A stretch of DNA of 64,000 nucleotides from Coccinella septempunctata (GCF_907165205.1 NC_058191.1:1304501-1368500), one strand, 5' to 3'; positions 33,619 through 46,159 are shown, numbered from the stretch's first letter. The notes: generated from the letters alone by a model not told the origin. Numbers and translations are program-made.

Positions 33619-34694
33619 TATAAGAACAGGTAGGAAAAGGTTTAATTTTTTTTCCATGACACCCCCTGCCAAAATTTGTGCCTCCAGATGGTACTCCCAT
33701 ACTGTTTTTCTAGGATAACTTCCGAACGATTTGAATTTGAGATAATACAAATACCTATTAGTGATGTTCTGTTTTCAACATGTTTCCCATACCGCGAGGA
33801 ATGAACTGACCCTAGCACCTAATGGTCCAAATTTGTTTTTGTCGTTTGAAATATAGGCGTAATTCCACCATTTATATTTTTGGTCATTCGTTTTGCAGAA
33901 AATTACCTATCGTTGCAACATCAAAAATGTGTACAGTTTTCAAGTTACAAGGATTTTTTTGATTGGATATCAAAATATTTTTTCAGGAATAGGTATTCCA
34001 AGATGTTTATTGTTGCTATGATTACTAAAGTAGTGAATGATTTTATAACTTGTCTTGGTAGGCATTTCCAAATATAAAGTCTATTTAAGGAAGTATTCAA
34101 CCAAAAAAAAGGAGGTAAAGGAGGTAGCAGACACTTTATGAGAGCAGCATCAGAAGAAGATGTTTTGAATAGTAAAGAGTGTACACTATTCTTGAAAAAA
34201 TGTTCTGAATTTCACCGATATCTTCAACTTAACAAGTTTGTGACCATAAAGTGCTAGGGTTAGTCCTTTCCTGGAAGACCTGAAGACTCATAGCGAAGGA
34301 GTTGTACGCAAATCATAACTGATATTTGTAGAGCGACTCAAGTTCAAAAAGTATCCAGAATCGGTTGAGTCGTTCGAAAATTATCTCAAAAAAACTCAAT
34401 TGTGGGATTACCATTTGGAGGCGCATATCTTCGCATAGGAGAGCAGTAGGAAAAAATTCAAAAATTTCTGACTCATCTTTATGCATGTGCCTACTTTAAT
34501 AACATCTTCACATCTTTGCTCCAACCTGCCTTAAGGAGAATCTCCTCCAGTCCATACCCACCTTTAAAAGACACAAATCTGTCTTGGCACACGTGAGATC
34601 GAGCCGGCAGGTGGCAAAGCACTTCTGATTCCACAGAAAGCTCACTTCAAATGCCAATCGGCGGTCTTACGTTGACCACTCACCCGCGCAAGAT
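33619..34694. other. No firm feature; possible transposase scraps 34180-34440
   Basis: In the plus strand around 34270-34420, GRPED and a polar helix-like stretch (TQIITDICRATQVQKVSRIG) faintly recall Tc1-like N-terminal regions, but stops interrupt and the match is weak. The ORF at 33880-34077 is not recognised. Confidence 0.2.
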
Positions 34695-35072
34695 CTACCA
34701 GATTGTGACCGCACGAGATGCAGCTGACCGTGAGCCAAGTTCTCTACGTAGGTTACTGGACCGTGAGACCCTCCGTGCCACTGTGGTTTTTCGTCTTTTT
34801 AACATGTTTTTGTTATTGGTCTCCTCTTCTGTAAACACTTGTATCGGATGGGGCCTCTGCGGGCATTTCATCGGGATCGATACTTTGTCTTTGAAGAGTT
34901 TTTTTCCTTTGGTACACCGCAACGCCGCCAATTGCTTCCGATTAGACGGATATTCTTTGATATTGGGCAGTTGCGGAGATAAATTCGGACTCTTTAAATG
35001 TTCAAGTATACCAGCTGAAACTCCCTGAGCAGTCTGGTTCTGCTCAAATTGGTCTTTAACGCGGGGATCCAT
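34695..35072 (-). CDS. Unrecognised 125-residue basic protein, possible real gene or exon
   Basis: ATG at 35072 (context CGATATGG) to TAG at 34695. The segment is clearly more G+C-rich than its surroundings and uses mixed codons. The product is hydrophilic and basic: MDPRVKDQFEQNQTAQGVSA, a proline/asparagine-rich middle, then KRRKTTVARRVSRSSNLRRE, suggesting a nuclear or nucleic-acid-binding protein. No domain recognised; no signal peptide or membrane segment. Upstream (35080-35300) a GCGCCAGCGG...CTGTCAAAAC stretch could be a promoter or 5' UTR. An equally long plus-strand frame (34651-35028) overlaps; the minus frame looks more protein-like. It could be a first exon, a gag-like piece or a pseudogene. 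Confidence 0.35.
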   Translation of the reverse strand: MDPRVKDQFEQNQTAQGVSAGILEHLKSPNLSPQLPNIKEYPSNRKQLAALRCTKGKKLFKDKVSIPMKCPQRPHPIQVFTEEETNNKNMLKRRKTTVARRVSRSSNLRRELGSRSAASRAVTIW

Positions 35073-36463
35073 ATCGAAACTAAATTAAACGATTTCGGAT
35101 ACTGCCGTGATTCGATTCAAGTTGGCCAATTATGATTATCCTGGAAAATGTTATCATTTATGCCTGCCAAATTAACAATAACAATCTGCACTAAAAGGTA
35201 AGCAGGTGTACAGGCCAGTTCCACGCTATTTCAATGGACCTTATCGTTTGTTTTGACAGGAACCGTCAACAGTTAGCCGCTGGCGCTGTAAGCCTATGTA
35301 CACAAGAATTTTCAACCACTGGAGTAGAGAAATAAATAAATAAATTTCTACGAACTGCGCATTGGCTCTTCAAAACAAGGTAAAGTATCAATATTCATGA
35401 AGATCCCGTCTGATTGGTGGGAATTTGTGCTGAAATTCCTGATTCCATATCATAAATGTCTCTTGAGATTTATCTGACATGACATTAGCTTCGCTTTTGA
35501 TTACGTCTGTAGCTGACGTTTTTTTTTTCTATGTAATCTTTCTTGAGCTCAAATCTGTTTATTTCAAAATCATTTTTGGCGTGAAATCAGTAGCTGCAAC
35601 ACAACTTTGAGCTTCTCAGACATCTTCACAAATATGGATATTTGGATGAAACTATCTGAGCTTATGAATAACCTGGAAATACGTTTCTCTTTCTCCTGGT
35701 AAAAAATTCTCAAAATTGCTGTCGATATTTCAATTGCTTCTCGATATTTATTTTTTGGGTTTGCATAAATTCACGCCTTAATGCAAAAGTGGCCTGCTAT
35801 TATTCAAGAACGATACATTCTGGTTTTTCCACATCAACTGTCTCGTTGCTTTTATCAATAAAGAGGTTGTGTCACTTAGAGAAACGTCAAACTCAAATAG
35901 TGCACACAGAACACAAATAATCATAAAATAGTGCCTTAGGGAATTCTCAAGGTATTGGGAAGTTCAAACAAGCAATACGAACCCTGGTGTCAATTTTTCT
36001 AAACAAAAAGTTGATAGACTTTTGTTTGTTTACATAAAGGAACGGAGAATATTTTGGTGTTTCATAAAAAATATATCTTAATCAGTTGAAAATATCTTCA
36101 TCTATCTCGTGATAATGAGGGAAGCTAAGTGAAGTTTTATTTGCATCAATGTTCCAATTTTAGCCATTGTAGAAGGTAAGGTGTAATAATTTTGGCTCTC
36201 ATATGATCAATATCTAATATGATTTAAAAAATATTACTTTGTTTTATCAGCTGATGGCATGCTTCAACTTCGAAAACAACAATCACTGGTATATTGTATG
36301 TCGTTGACCACAAAAAATGATAATAAGAAAAGTGAAAATCAGAAATCGATAAGTTCCACTTCATCCCTTTCTTTAATGAAGAAAAGGACAAAAAACCCAA
36401 TCAATGACCAAAACATGATCAGCAGATCAAAATCGAGTTATTACCATTCACAAAACTCAACTA
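35073..36463. other. No recognisable feature except a short AAAT tail
   Basis: GTAGAGAAATAAATAAATAA at 35325-35344 resembles a retroposon tail. The ORF at 36259-36564 (101 codons, Ser/Asn/Lys-rich) runs into the MITE starting at 36464 and is not recognised. Confidence 0.3.
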
Positions 36464-37373
36464 CCGTAGATTCGGGTGACTTGGGACGATTTTCAAATTC
36501 AACTTTTAATATTTCAAACACGGTGACCTATTTTCATGTGAGAAAGAGGTTCAAATATGCTTAATGACTCAGACTATTGATGCTTCATGCTTCAGAATTC
36601 GGATATAAATTTAAAGAAAAATAAAATATACTTGTCCCAAGTCACCCACCGAGTTGGGAGGCTTGGGACACAAGTTAAAATCCATTGATTACTTAATTCT
36701 CAAATGAATTAGGTGACTTGGGACGGTGTATAGTTTTGAAAAATTAGAATTTATGATTATATAGTTGAAATTCGGTAATGAAATTAAATGATAAACCACT
36801 ATTACAGCGAGAGTAAATATATTGCAACTCAAATGTAAAACAACTAAACAAAACGAGGGAACTTTGATTTCTTTCATTCTTCGGTGATTTATTTGTGGAA
36901 ATAACGTAAAAAATAATATCTTGTGAGAAATCGGCATATTTCCTGCTGCCAATGCGCCTCTTGTATCTATTCGGCATTGTCCCAAGTCACCCTATGAAAC
37001 AACAAAATAAATGAATGAGATACGTGTTGCCGTTTGATTTATAAAGAACCTTGTTTCATGACATATCTAATATCCCACGTATCCAGAAAAAAAATTACTC
37101 AGGCACAAAGTGAAACACATGTACAGGACACTAGAAAGTATAAGGGCCATCAAAAACGCGCTTTTACTCTCCTAAATTCGTTAATTTTTCCTGTCAATTC
37201 AAAAGCTCTGATCACGGCAAACTCAACAGGAATTAATTGTTAAACTAACAGAAAAGAAGCTTCACAATCTTATAAGTTTATCCCTCCACTCATAAATGGT
37301 AAGAAACAAAGAAATCTGCAAGGGGGGTAATTGTCCCAAGTTACAGGACTGTCCCAGTACCCGAGTCTACCGG
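36464..37373. mobile_element. MITE with TGTCCCAAGTCACC-type repeats (I), 910 bp
   Basis: TA-flanked ends CCGTAGATTCGGGTGACTTG (left) and the inverted GTACCCGAGTCTACCGG (right). The motif GTCCCAAGTCACC or its complement recurs internally at about 36633, 36713, 36978 and 37333. Repeated terminal motifs like these would offer several transposase-binding sites. Ends rich in GGGT-AACTTGGGAC resemble element H, so a pogo-like origin is possible. Internal ORFs (36689-36985 minus, 37034-37243 plus) are not recognised. Confidence 0.6.
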
Positions 37374-39876
37374 TACTGCCCATCTCTCGTAGAGGGTGCA
37401 TGACAAATTCCTGAATTATACATAAAAATTTGCGTTATTTGATATAGAATTAACCAGGATGCTTTAGGCATTCATCATTCTAATGATCAACTGGTTTAAA
37501 CATAGGTTTTAGGCCATTTTTTGTTCCAACTCTCTAAAGATCATACGACTTTATTTGTATTCATAGATTCCTTTCAAGAAAAGTCTCTTTTGTAATCAGT
37601 TCTGTGGTAAATTGCCACTTGAGATCACAGTATAATCCTTTGAAACGTCATCATCACCGTTCTAACCGTAACACACCATGTAACCTTGACCAGCCTTCGT
37701 TCAAGGAATACCATTCAGTGATTTGTAGACGTATTGTCGTTCCTGAATGGAAACAAGGTGTCATAATGTATTCTTTCGCAGATTCCTATGGGACACATTT
37801 TCCACAATGGAACCTCACGCCTCACCATCAATGAATGCAATTAGGTACCATTCTTCGGCGTTGTTCTTTGACACCTACCATGAAGTGATTTTCGCACCAG
37901 AGAATTACACCAAAAACTAAAAGCTACCACAATGGACCCAGGGAATGGTCGGATGGTGCAGTGCACTTTTTCTATGGATGATCTATGATCGGTTGAGTTC
38001 ACGGGATATGGATTGGCTGTAAGGCTCACTTCTTCGAAAACTAAAGAGAAATGTTGTCCAACATATTCCTTTTTAACAGTCTTTATCTGATCTGCAGTGT
38101 AAAAGAAGAGATAAATTCACAAAAAATTACATACGTGTGTTTCATAGATTATGATTATTTAACATATAATATTATACCATGAAAGTAAACCTTGCAACTT
38201 TCGGGAAAATTACGAGAATTTACTGAAATTCCAAATTATTTACGTACCTTTGTCGCAACATTTTTGTAGTATTTCACGACGTTTCTGCGAATTTGTCAGT
38301 TAATAAAACTAATCATGTCAATTTGTTTATTGTCCAAACAATAATGAATACTGAGGTATGCAGTAAGTCAACAGTGCTCGATCAGTCGATAACTCAGGGC
38401 TAAAAAAAGATTGAAGCTTTGGCGGAATTGACTTCAATTTGCGCATGACTGTATAGGGTAGATCGAAAGTGGTGTAACAAAATACAATGAACTTTCAATT
38501 TAGGTATATAAAATTCTTATTTAGAAATACCCCCACTTATAATAATTTGTACGTTTGCCTTTATGACGACAAATTTCATGGTTATGATAACTTCAAAACA
38601 GTGAATTCCTGAATAGTTTTCTAGCTTTCTTCAGTCCTTCAGATGGACAGGTGGACTTCGAAAATGAATGTTAAAAAATGTTAATAAATCCATTTTCCCA
38701 AATAGTCTGCTCCCAACTCTTATTAAATACCATACTGGGTAGTTCTCATTTTGATGGATTTTAGTTTCCTACCCGCAAGGCGTCGCTAGCAACTGGGACA
38801 AAAAACGCTTGACAAACCACAGTCAGACGTTCACGACTGAACAATTGGGTATTCTCATTTTAAAAAGTGGGGTGGAATCATATTATTTCACCACTTGCGG
38901 ACCAACATATGAAGTCAAAAATATCTTGAGCTTATACGCTAATCAAAGTCTATTCGAATTTGAATAATTCTTCTAAATTTCTCAGAGTTATCGACCGATA
39001 GATACTTTAGACTCATTCTCTACATTGAAGATTGTCATTTCGATGACATATTTTGGTTATTTCTATTTCAATGTATTCCTGCCCATGGAATTGAAAATCT
39101 CAAGCTGTATCTGTAAGTTCCGTAATTTCATAAAATATTATATATATTTTTTGTCTCTTTCTGAAAAAAATCTACCCTATATGAGTATTGAGGTCTTCAA
39201 TAAATTATAGAATTATAATCTAAAAAGAATCAATAATTACAAACAGTTTCATGTTAGAACCAAGAAATTTTTAGTAGGGCTAAAGTCATATTGTTCAGAT
39301 GATTATTTAGGTACAAAAGTTTTTTCTAGTAGTTATTTGGGACACTGCTTCATTAATTTTTTCGTGTGGGAATATAATTTGAAATGAAGACATGTATCTA
39401 TATATCAATATATCCATCCACTAAGTAGTTACAGAGAAAACTGGAAAGTCACCTAATTCGAACTGTTTCCATAAAATTTCTATGATTTCCGCTGCAATAA
39501 TTCTTTTTTTCGGATTATTAAGAGGTTGGTTTTAAGGGTTAAATTAGAATTGTCGGTTTTTTGGTCATCAATTTTTTCAAATGACACCTACTAAAATAAC
39601 ACGCTTTGAAGCTATCATTTGAAAATAAACGAGTGATAAAAGTATCTAAAAAATACTCTTGATGTATGGGGAGTCCGGAAGGGTGTTGAACCCCTGTTCA
39701 CTCTGAAGCCACTTAAGTTTTGTATCTGTGAATGGAAGTAACCCATTTTTTTGCTTGAAGATATCATGCCCAAATAGGTAACGATAGATGATAGTAGAGT
39801 GATGGAGAGATGAACATTTTGAGTACAGCAATTCTTTTTTTAGGAACCGAAAATTAGCTCATGTCTCCATAACACA
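37374..39876. other. No recognisable feature
   Basis: 37600-38040 is somewhat less A+T-rich, with ORFs on both strands (37604-37834 plus, 37841-38029 minus) that may be scraps of a mobile element, but no motif is recognised. The remainder is A+T-rich and featureless. Confidence 0.3.
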
Positions 39877-40437
39877 TGGGAGAGTTGAGCAGGTGGCGAG
39901 ATAGACTGGATCATAAGTTTGTTCATCAGGAAAAACATTGAAAGGAAACAATTTCCAATGACCAACGATTGTCTATATCAAGGTTTTCATCATCAGATGA
40001 ATCAGCGTATGAAATACATACTTATTTTGTATTTCAGAGTCACTCTCACTTATTTCCGAAGTGTTTTTTACTTTTTTTAACCTTTGTTTATTTTTTCATA
40101 TTCATTTCTACTATTCAATTTTTTTTTTTGAAGCAAACTATTATCCAAGCTCAGTGCGGGAAACTTGGACCACTGATTATGTCTCAAGACCATAGCATAG
40201 GTCAAGTCTCCCGCACTCCCTGTGTAACGAACAAAAATTAATTAATTTCTTACTTCTTAACAACAAAATCACGTTCAACCCTTTCATTTCCGAACTGTTC
40301 TGATGGCGGTCAAAATGAAGCCGCCACTAGTTATGCCTTGTCACTAGTATGTCACAAGCTATTGACGATACCGGTAGCGCGAAATTTAAATTGGAATATT
40401 TGAGGTGGTTCAAGTCTCCTACCTGAGCAAGTCTGCC
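39877..40437. mobile_element. Possible MITE (J) with nested CTTG/CAAG ends
   Basis: Left GAGAGTTGAGCAGGTGGCGA is loosely inverted at the right as CAAGTCTCCTACCTGAGCAA. An inner pair is clearer: GTGCGGGAAACTTGGACC at about 40154 against GGTCAAGTCTCCCGCACTCC at 40201-40220. It resembles H and I in style. Boundaries and target duplication are uncertain. Confidence 0.3.
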
Positions 40438-42176
40438 GGATTCATCCTACATATTATAAAAAATGAACTTTGTGGAGTTATGCACAAACAAACAAACTAA
40501 CAATTGTTTGTTAATCTCCTTTTAACTTTTTGATATATCAGGAATATTTCTCTTCAAAAGATAAAATATTTTAATAGGTATTATCTAACTAAAAGTGATA
40601 ATTTAAATGATATGATCATAGAGGAGTAATCGCCTTTGAAAAAATACACTTAATGAATCTAGAGAATCAAAGATTTATAAGCAAATTACTTTTATTGGTA
40701 CCTTCAATTGATACCCAATATTGAAAGTGTTATGTTGGAAATGTGATTATCCTCAGGCTTTTTTTTTTCAAGGGTTGAGGCGCTCTTAATGTGCGGTCTC
40801 GGACATTAGTTCATAAGACAAAGACCTTATTTTGTGATGTTTTACCATCCCTCGAAATATTACTCGACACATTTCTGATTCACCTCGTCCCAATTATTTC
40901 CTAGTCCTAATTTTGAGTGACCAAGAGCTGGGGTAATGGTACAATTCATCTAACCATAGTGCGAAGCAATCCGAAATTAAAAGCGCATTCAGAGGTAGTC
41001 CGATATCGGACTTGCCATCTACGAACCCCCAGTTTACAATCCATTCATTCAAGTCTAAGTATAAGGTACGGTTCCGTAAAAGCGACATTTAATTTTCCAA
41101 TGATATTTTTAATGCCCCGCAGACGTGAAATTATCTATATTCGCACCCTCAATTAGTTGACCTTCCCCCCAAAAAAACCGGGCCGTTGCCATTTCTTCGC
41201 CAGAAGGGTTCAATTGTGATATATACGTAGAAGAAACTTCCAGGGTGGAGGTATACCTTTTATTGCTTTATAATCACTGTATTTGTTTACTCTCAGAGAC
41301 TGACGTAATTTTGGCTATCTTGGGGAATTGTCTACGGACGTTATGTCATCACGTATAGATGGATATTTCGGGAAATTATACGGGCTTCAAGGATTTTCGG
41401 GCACTTTTTAATTTACGACTGTCCGTCAAGGTGGAATTCTATGAAATGCGACTCGTGGTCCCGGCTCGTGGCTCAAATTTATTGGAATTGCCAGGAAGTA
41501 GGCGATCACAACACAAGTCAAAATTGGCGGGTGGCGAAATTGCGAAATAGCGACGTGATTTTCGATTGATGAATCTTGTGCCTGTTTCAGTCGACTGGGG
41601 TCAAGTGGTGTAAAGTGGACACAGTCAAAAAGTGGTGAAAATTGAGACACCCTTCAAATTTTCAGTAAAACTGTATTTGAAAATATACAGGATGTAAACT
41701 TTAAATGCGGAAAAATTCAAATGGTAAGTCTTTGTCAGAAAATAGTGTGGACCTTCTATATAAACGCTTTCTTAGCAGTCCCTGCTTTGATGTTGGCCCC
41801 TAAAGAAAGCACCTGAAAAACAATTTTTAATTTTTTCCATAGAACTAGAAAACTCAGAGTTGAGCAGACATTTTATAGGAGTGAGAAGTCTCTAGAAGTC
41901 AATAAACATGGTGTTTTCTTATAATTGCAAGGGGTAGAAAAAACCACCCCTTAAATTTGTTTCGCAAGAAACTTTTGTCCTCATTCTTATTCATATTATA
42001 TCATTCAAGAATAAAATTCTGGTACCATCATTCATTTCGAACAAATAAGGTTTGCTTGGTAAAATTAATGGATCAATGGTTTTTGAGAAGGCTTTTTTTA
42101 TCAACAGGTACGTATAGTGCGTCGCATAGGCTAGAATTATCTTCGAAATAAAATTTGCCCAGTGGGCTGACATTTT
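40438..42176. other. No gene; CpG-richer unique stretch 40920-41650
   Basis: Overlapping ORFs on both strands (40894-41156, 41359-41650) without known motifs. 41440-41580 is G+C- and CpG-richer, without repeat ends. It may be unique host non-coding DNA. Confidence 0.3.
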
Positions 42177-42395
42177 ATATATATGCATATCTATGCATGA
42201 AATATGGTCAAAAAAAGTGACAGAGAGAAACGCACGTCGGGAATGCAGTTGTCTTTTTCTAGAATATTGATTGGTCCACACTCACCTCTATGTGAACAAA
42301 AAAGAGAAGGTAAATGCCCGACCATAATTTCTCTCTTTCTATAAAAAAAGCCAATTTCATGCTTACATTGCCCAGTCCATGTCTCTATGTCTATG
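42177..42395 (-). mobile_element. MITE family G, copy 1
   Basis: Homologous, inverted, to the MITE at 58577-58821: CACGTCGGGAATGCAGTTGT, CTCACCTCTATGTGAACAAA, GCCAATTTCATGCTTACATT and the terminal CATGTCTCTATGTCTATG are shared. The left terminus (near ATATGCATATCTATGCATGA) is damaged, so its target duplication cannot be read. Confidence 0.7.
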
Positions 42396-42739
42396 ATACT
42401 ACCATACTTTTTTTTATCGACTTCTCTCTCCCATAGAATGTCTGCTCGATTCCATTTCTGTCAATTTTCTGGTTAAAAAAAAATTGAAAATTACTTCTCT
42501 GGTGCCATCTTCGAGAATTTTCTTTATGCTGAGTCTGCTCGAATTCTTTTTCATGAAAGGCCCACACTATTTTCTGACAAGAAATTCAATAATGGTTTGC
42601 ATTTGTTTCGGATATTTATAGCGTAATTTTAATTTAGGTACAGTGATAATAAGCTTCATTATTGAATGAACAAAAACAAAGAAATTAAAAACTACGCTAT
42701 CATAAAAAAAATAATTATAATAATAAATAATAATATCTT

Positions 42740-43240
42740 CAGAATGGATCGCCTTCCATATACAACTTGTACTTCAAGTAATTTTCAACATTAATTATCA
42801 TATTCGCCCTTTTAGTGAGGGTAGTAATTGAATAATCGAATATGATAAATGCTCTTTCGAATTCGTCAATGATTCCGTTATTGCCATTATTGGATCTATG
42901 AAGATCTATGGTCTTACTTTCAGAATGCCCTACTAATACTACCATTCCTAATAGATTATACGCAAACAGGTGGATTGAAAGGGGAGGACCCCAACATTGG
43001 CCTGCTGGATCTCCTGATCTGACACCCATGGATTTCTTTCTTTAGGGTTATTTGAAGACCAAAGATCAAGGTCTATGAAACAGATATCCTGATAAAAAAA
43101 GAATTATTATATCGAAGAAATGTTGTTGGCGACGAAATTCGTAGAAATCCTAAAGTAATAAAACGATCGGTTATGAGCCTGATAAGGACGGCCAAAAAGT
43201 ATATAGAAAGTTGAGAAAATTATTTTGAACAGAATGAAGA
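42740..43240 (+). pseudogene. DDE transposase, C-terminal relic
   Basis: Plus-strand reading near 42920-43045: NRLYANRWIERGGPQHWPAG, then SPDLTPMDFFL and a stop where the family has W, then GYLKTK. The block NRWIGRGGP-x-WPARSPDLTPLDFFLWG is diagnostic of a large group of insect IS630/Tc1-related transposases (DDE_3 fold); the Asp in SPDLTPMDFF is the third catalytic residue. The second (FQQDGAPAH) appears deleted near 42925 and frames shift afterwards. An ORF on the opposite strand (42739-43029) is its shadow. Confidence 0.65.
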
Positions 43241-43573
43241 TTTATTCTGAAGATCAAGTTTTAATCATTGGTTTCAAGTCAGAGTAGTTTTCATATTTGT
43301 TTAACTTTAAACTTTTCATCATTGTAAGGGAACCTATTAGGGTTTAATTATTGAATACATTAAAAAGAATATTAGTTGAACAAAAAATTGCAATTTTGAA
43401 TTTCTGAATTCCATTTTCATGTACTCTATTCCTTAGAGGCGTATGATCATAAATAAATTATTCATGAAACATGATCCTCAAGTGGAGCATACCAATGATT
43501 GATTCGTTTTGAAATAATTATACAGATTGATAACAAAAATGTTAATATTATGATGAAAATCCACACCCACATA
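43241..43573. other. No recognisable feature
   Basis: Probably degraded flank of the transposase relic; nothing readable. Confidence 0.35.
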
Positions 43574-43873
43574 CAGGGTGTTTTTTCATGACTTTGAAGT
43601 TGAATAAAGCCTCACTTATTTCGATTCTGATATTTGTAGAACTTAAATGTTGTGTTTCATTGGAACTAACAACTTTAACCTAAATATAAACTTTCTGTCG
43701 AATCGATCAAGAATTTCAGGAGGTATATACAAACGAAAATTTGAGAAATTTGGGAAAAATCTCTGTATAATGGAAACAGAGTAACTTAGGCAACCTAAAA
43801 GGGTGTTTTTGAACTCATTTCAATGTCCTCTATTCACGGTTTTCATTTTTCCGTTTACTAGTGAAACACCCTG
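43574..43873. mobile_element. MITE, CAGGGTG-ended family D (300 bp)
   Basis: TA-flanked; CAGGGTGTTTTTTCATGACT on the left and TTTACTAGTGAAACACCCTG on the right. The terminal inverted repeat is short (about 14 bp). AAGCCTCACTT near 43608 recalls the family-A subterminus. No ORF. Confidence 0.65.
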
Positions 43874-44107
43874 TATTTTATATCAATAGAAGGAGTAAAA
43901 CATCGAATTATTCTCTAAAGACAACTATCAAATTAACAAGAGAAAACAATTAAGGAAAAAAATTCATAAATAAATAAACACAAGAAAGCCTAAAGTAAGA
44001 CTAAAATATACAAAGAATTATGAAACCACCTACTTTTACTCTATAAATAAGGTGATTTCAATCCTAGTAATAAAGTAAAAGTAGATAGTTTCATATTTCA
44101 TTGTATA

Positions 44108-44631
44108 CAGGGTGTCCCAAAACTAGTGAATCAAACCTCACATCCCGATAGAGTAGATCAAATACTATCGAAAGACACCAATATTAGTTGAGCGAAAATG
44201 TACCGTTTCTGAAAAAACCTAACATAAAGTTGCCGATTTTCGAACTATTTTTTCAATCACAAGGCCAATTTGTGATTAAGGATAGCGTTTTTCTCCCATA
44301 TTATCACCCCTATACAGGGGGTTTATTCTGAGTAATCAAAATCATATAGAAAAAAAACAATTGTTTTAATTTTCATTTACTTAGGTTATCGATAAATTAC
44401 TTAAAATAATTTCAATTAGGGGAGATAAAACAATAATCTTAGTTCAATATAATTTAAAATCGATATCCTCTTTCACAAACTGGCCCTGTCGGCAACTTTA
44501 GGTATTTCAATAAAATTTTGATTATTTTGGAAACGGAACATTTTCGTTGAACTATTGTTGGTGTCATTCGATAATATTTAGTCTACTCTATCGTGGTGTG
44601 ACGTTTGATTCACTAGTTTTGGGACACCCTG
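44108..44631. mobile_element. MITE, CAGGGTG-ended family E with long inverted ends
   Basis: TA-flanked, 524 bp. CAGGGTGTCCCAAAACTAGT opens the left end, and the inverted copy closes the right. Similarity extends inward about 100-130 bp (including CGATAGAGTAGA, TCGAA/TGACACCAA and GTTCCGTTT), so the element can fold into a long hairpin with a central A+T-rich loop. No coding sequence. Confidence 0.8.
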
Positions 44632-44635
44632 TATT

Positions 44636-44935
44636 TTAGAATACTAACTTTTTAGTATAATCACTATAAAAACACCTTTCTAAAAATCTTACAGTATAGT
44701 TCGATTTGTCCAGAAACATCTCAATGAATCTGAAACACTTTTGAAAGAATTGTGCCGAAATTCGGAGCCTTTTATGATTTGCGATAATAGGTGCCCTAGG
44801 AAAATCAACTTGTACTTTGATTTGAAAAGACCTTTTTGCAAAATTTCGGATTGAAATACACCTAATAGCTATTACCAATTTTTGTGTGTGCTTCCCCGTA
44901 AATTCCAAGTCTTCTGAGCTCTCACAGTGGATATA
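44636..44935 (-). pseudogene. Possible transposase N-terminal helix-turn-helix relic
   Basis: The minus-strand ORF (90 codons, ATG at 44908) begins MEFTGKHTQKLVIAIRCISI and continues ...IIANHKRLRISAQFFQKCFR and FLDKSNYTVRFLE. Insect IS630-like transposases often begin with a DUF4817-type segment (E-F-T-x2-E..., then F-x3-G-S..., then L-x-K-x3-G-R-P-R-x-V-R), and the layout here is similar but degenerate. It abuts family E. Moderate to low confidence. Confidence 0.35.
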
Positions 44936-45519
44936 CCAGACATCAATTCCCTAATGACACCTTTCAGTCACGACAGTCTGGGGGGTGCCAATATAATTTC
45001 AGTCCGAAGTGAAACTTTATAAAATTCTTGTGCGTTCGGCGAAATGAAAATCTACAAAAGAGTCCTTCCTTCAAATTAAGAGGCCGTTTATGCAAATATC
45101 CTAAAAGGCGGAAAATATTTATTTCGAGCGTAACAAAAATTTAAGGGTTGCGGGGTAATACCCGACCGGTGTGAAAATTGATGGATATTATGTTGCCGGA
45201 AATTTACATAATAACCATAATTCCACCCCTAAACTGTTTGAAAGTCGAAATGCCTGTAGATTAAGTCTTTTATCGGCTTACTTTGTGTGTGAGTTTCGAC
45301 ATTTTGCCTCGTAATTTTCGTTTTTCCAATTCGGCCCATTATATTATTTTTTATACATAACTCGTATAAGTAGAGGGAGCAGTGCTTCAAGGGGTTCCAT
45401 ATAAAAACGATTGATTCTTATTTAGAGAATCGTTTTGCTGTTTTCTCCTGGTGATTGGCACTGTGCAGAATATTTAATATTTTTTTCTAGTGCGAGGGAG
45501 ACCATTCCATACATTTATA
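44936..45519. other. Unique CpG-richer block, no gene
   Basis: Contains CpG-containing words (GTGCGTTCGGCGAAATG, GCGGGGTAATACCCGACC) and no repeat termini or ORF. Possible unique non-coding host DNA. Confidence 0.25.
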
Positions 45520-45860
45520 CAGGGTGAGTCTGTATCTTGTAGATATAATTCGACAGAATATTCCTGACGTTGAGAGAAACACTTTTACTTTCACTATTTT
45601 TTTAAATTCAGCTCGCTTACAAAGATACAGGCTGTTGAACATCTCACAAATCATTTCATCGAATGGAATCATTTTCGGCATATGGTTCTTCATCAAGTAT
45701 ATCATGTAGTATATCTTCTCCGAAAACAAAATTCCAACCAAAAATTAAAATTTCTTCATTATGACCATAACATTTTATAAAAATACTATAAATTAAGGAT
45801 TAAGTCCTAAAAGTGAGTTGAACGCTCACTAATGATTTTTATCTGACAAATGAGAGTCGA
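45520..45860 (-). mobile_element. Diverged family-B-like MITE fragment
   Basis: TA then CAGGGTGAGTCTGTATCTTG, followed by a degraded B interior: GAGAAACACTTTTACTTTCA, AAAGATACAGGCTGTTGAAC and TCATTTCATCGAATGGAATC correspond to B copy 4. It is more distant than the other copies and probably a sister subfamily. The right end is not found. Confidence 0.5.
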
Positions 45861-46159
45861 GGAAAGGCCTTTTTTGACTCAATATAAAATAGAAGGTAAT
45901 TCTACATACAGTATACATGCGAAAAAAAAATATTAGACCATTTTGAAAATAAAAGTAGGTACTTATTCCTCATTTTTCCTTGTACAGAGCACCATTAAAG
46001 AGTAATTTCATGTATTATTGTTTTACATATCCTTTATTTTACTCGATATTTCTTCTATAATTTTTTTTTGCCTTTCTATAGTTACCAGAATCAAACACTG
46101 ATTGTGTTAATACCTAATCAAATTCTTTTGACAATATCTTCTTATTTGTTGAACCTATA

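Noticed and set aside
34500..34700. Possible histone H3-like words (GGKA, LLIPQK) on the plus strand
   Set aside because: Only isolated words match and their order and spacing do not follow H3. Chance resemblance.
42739..43029. 96-codon minus-strand ORF
   Set aside because: It is the antisense shadow of the plus-strand transposase relic with WIERGGPQHWPAG and SPDLTPMDFF.
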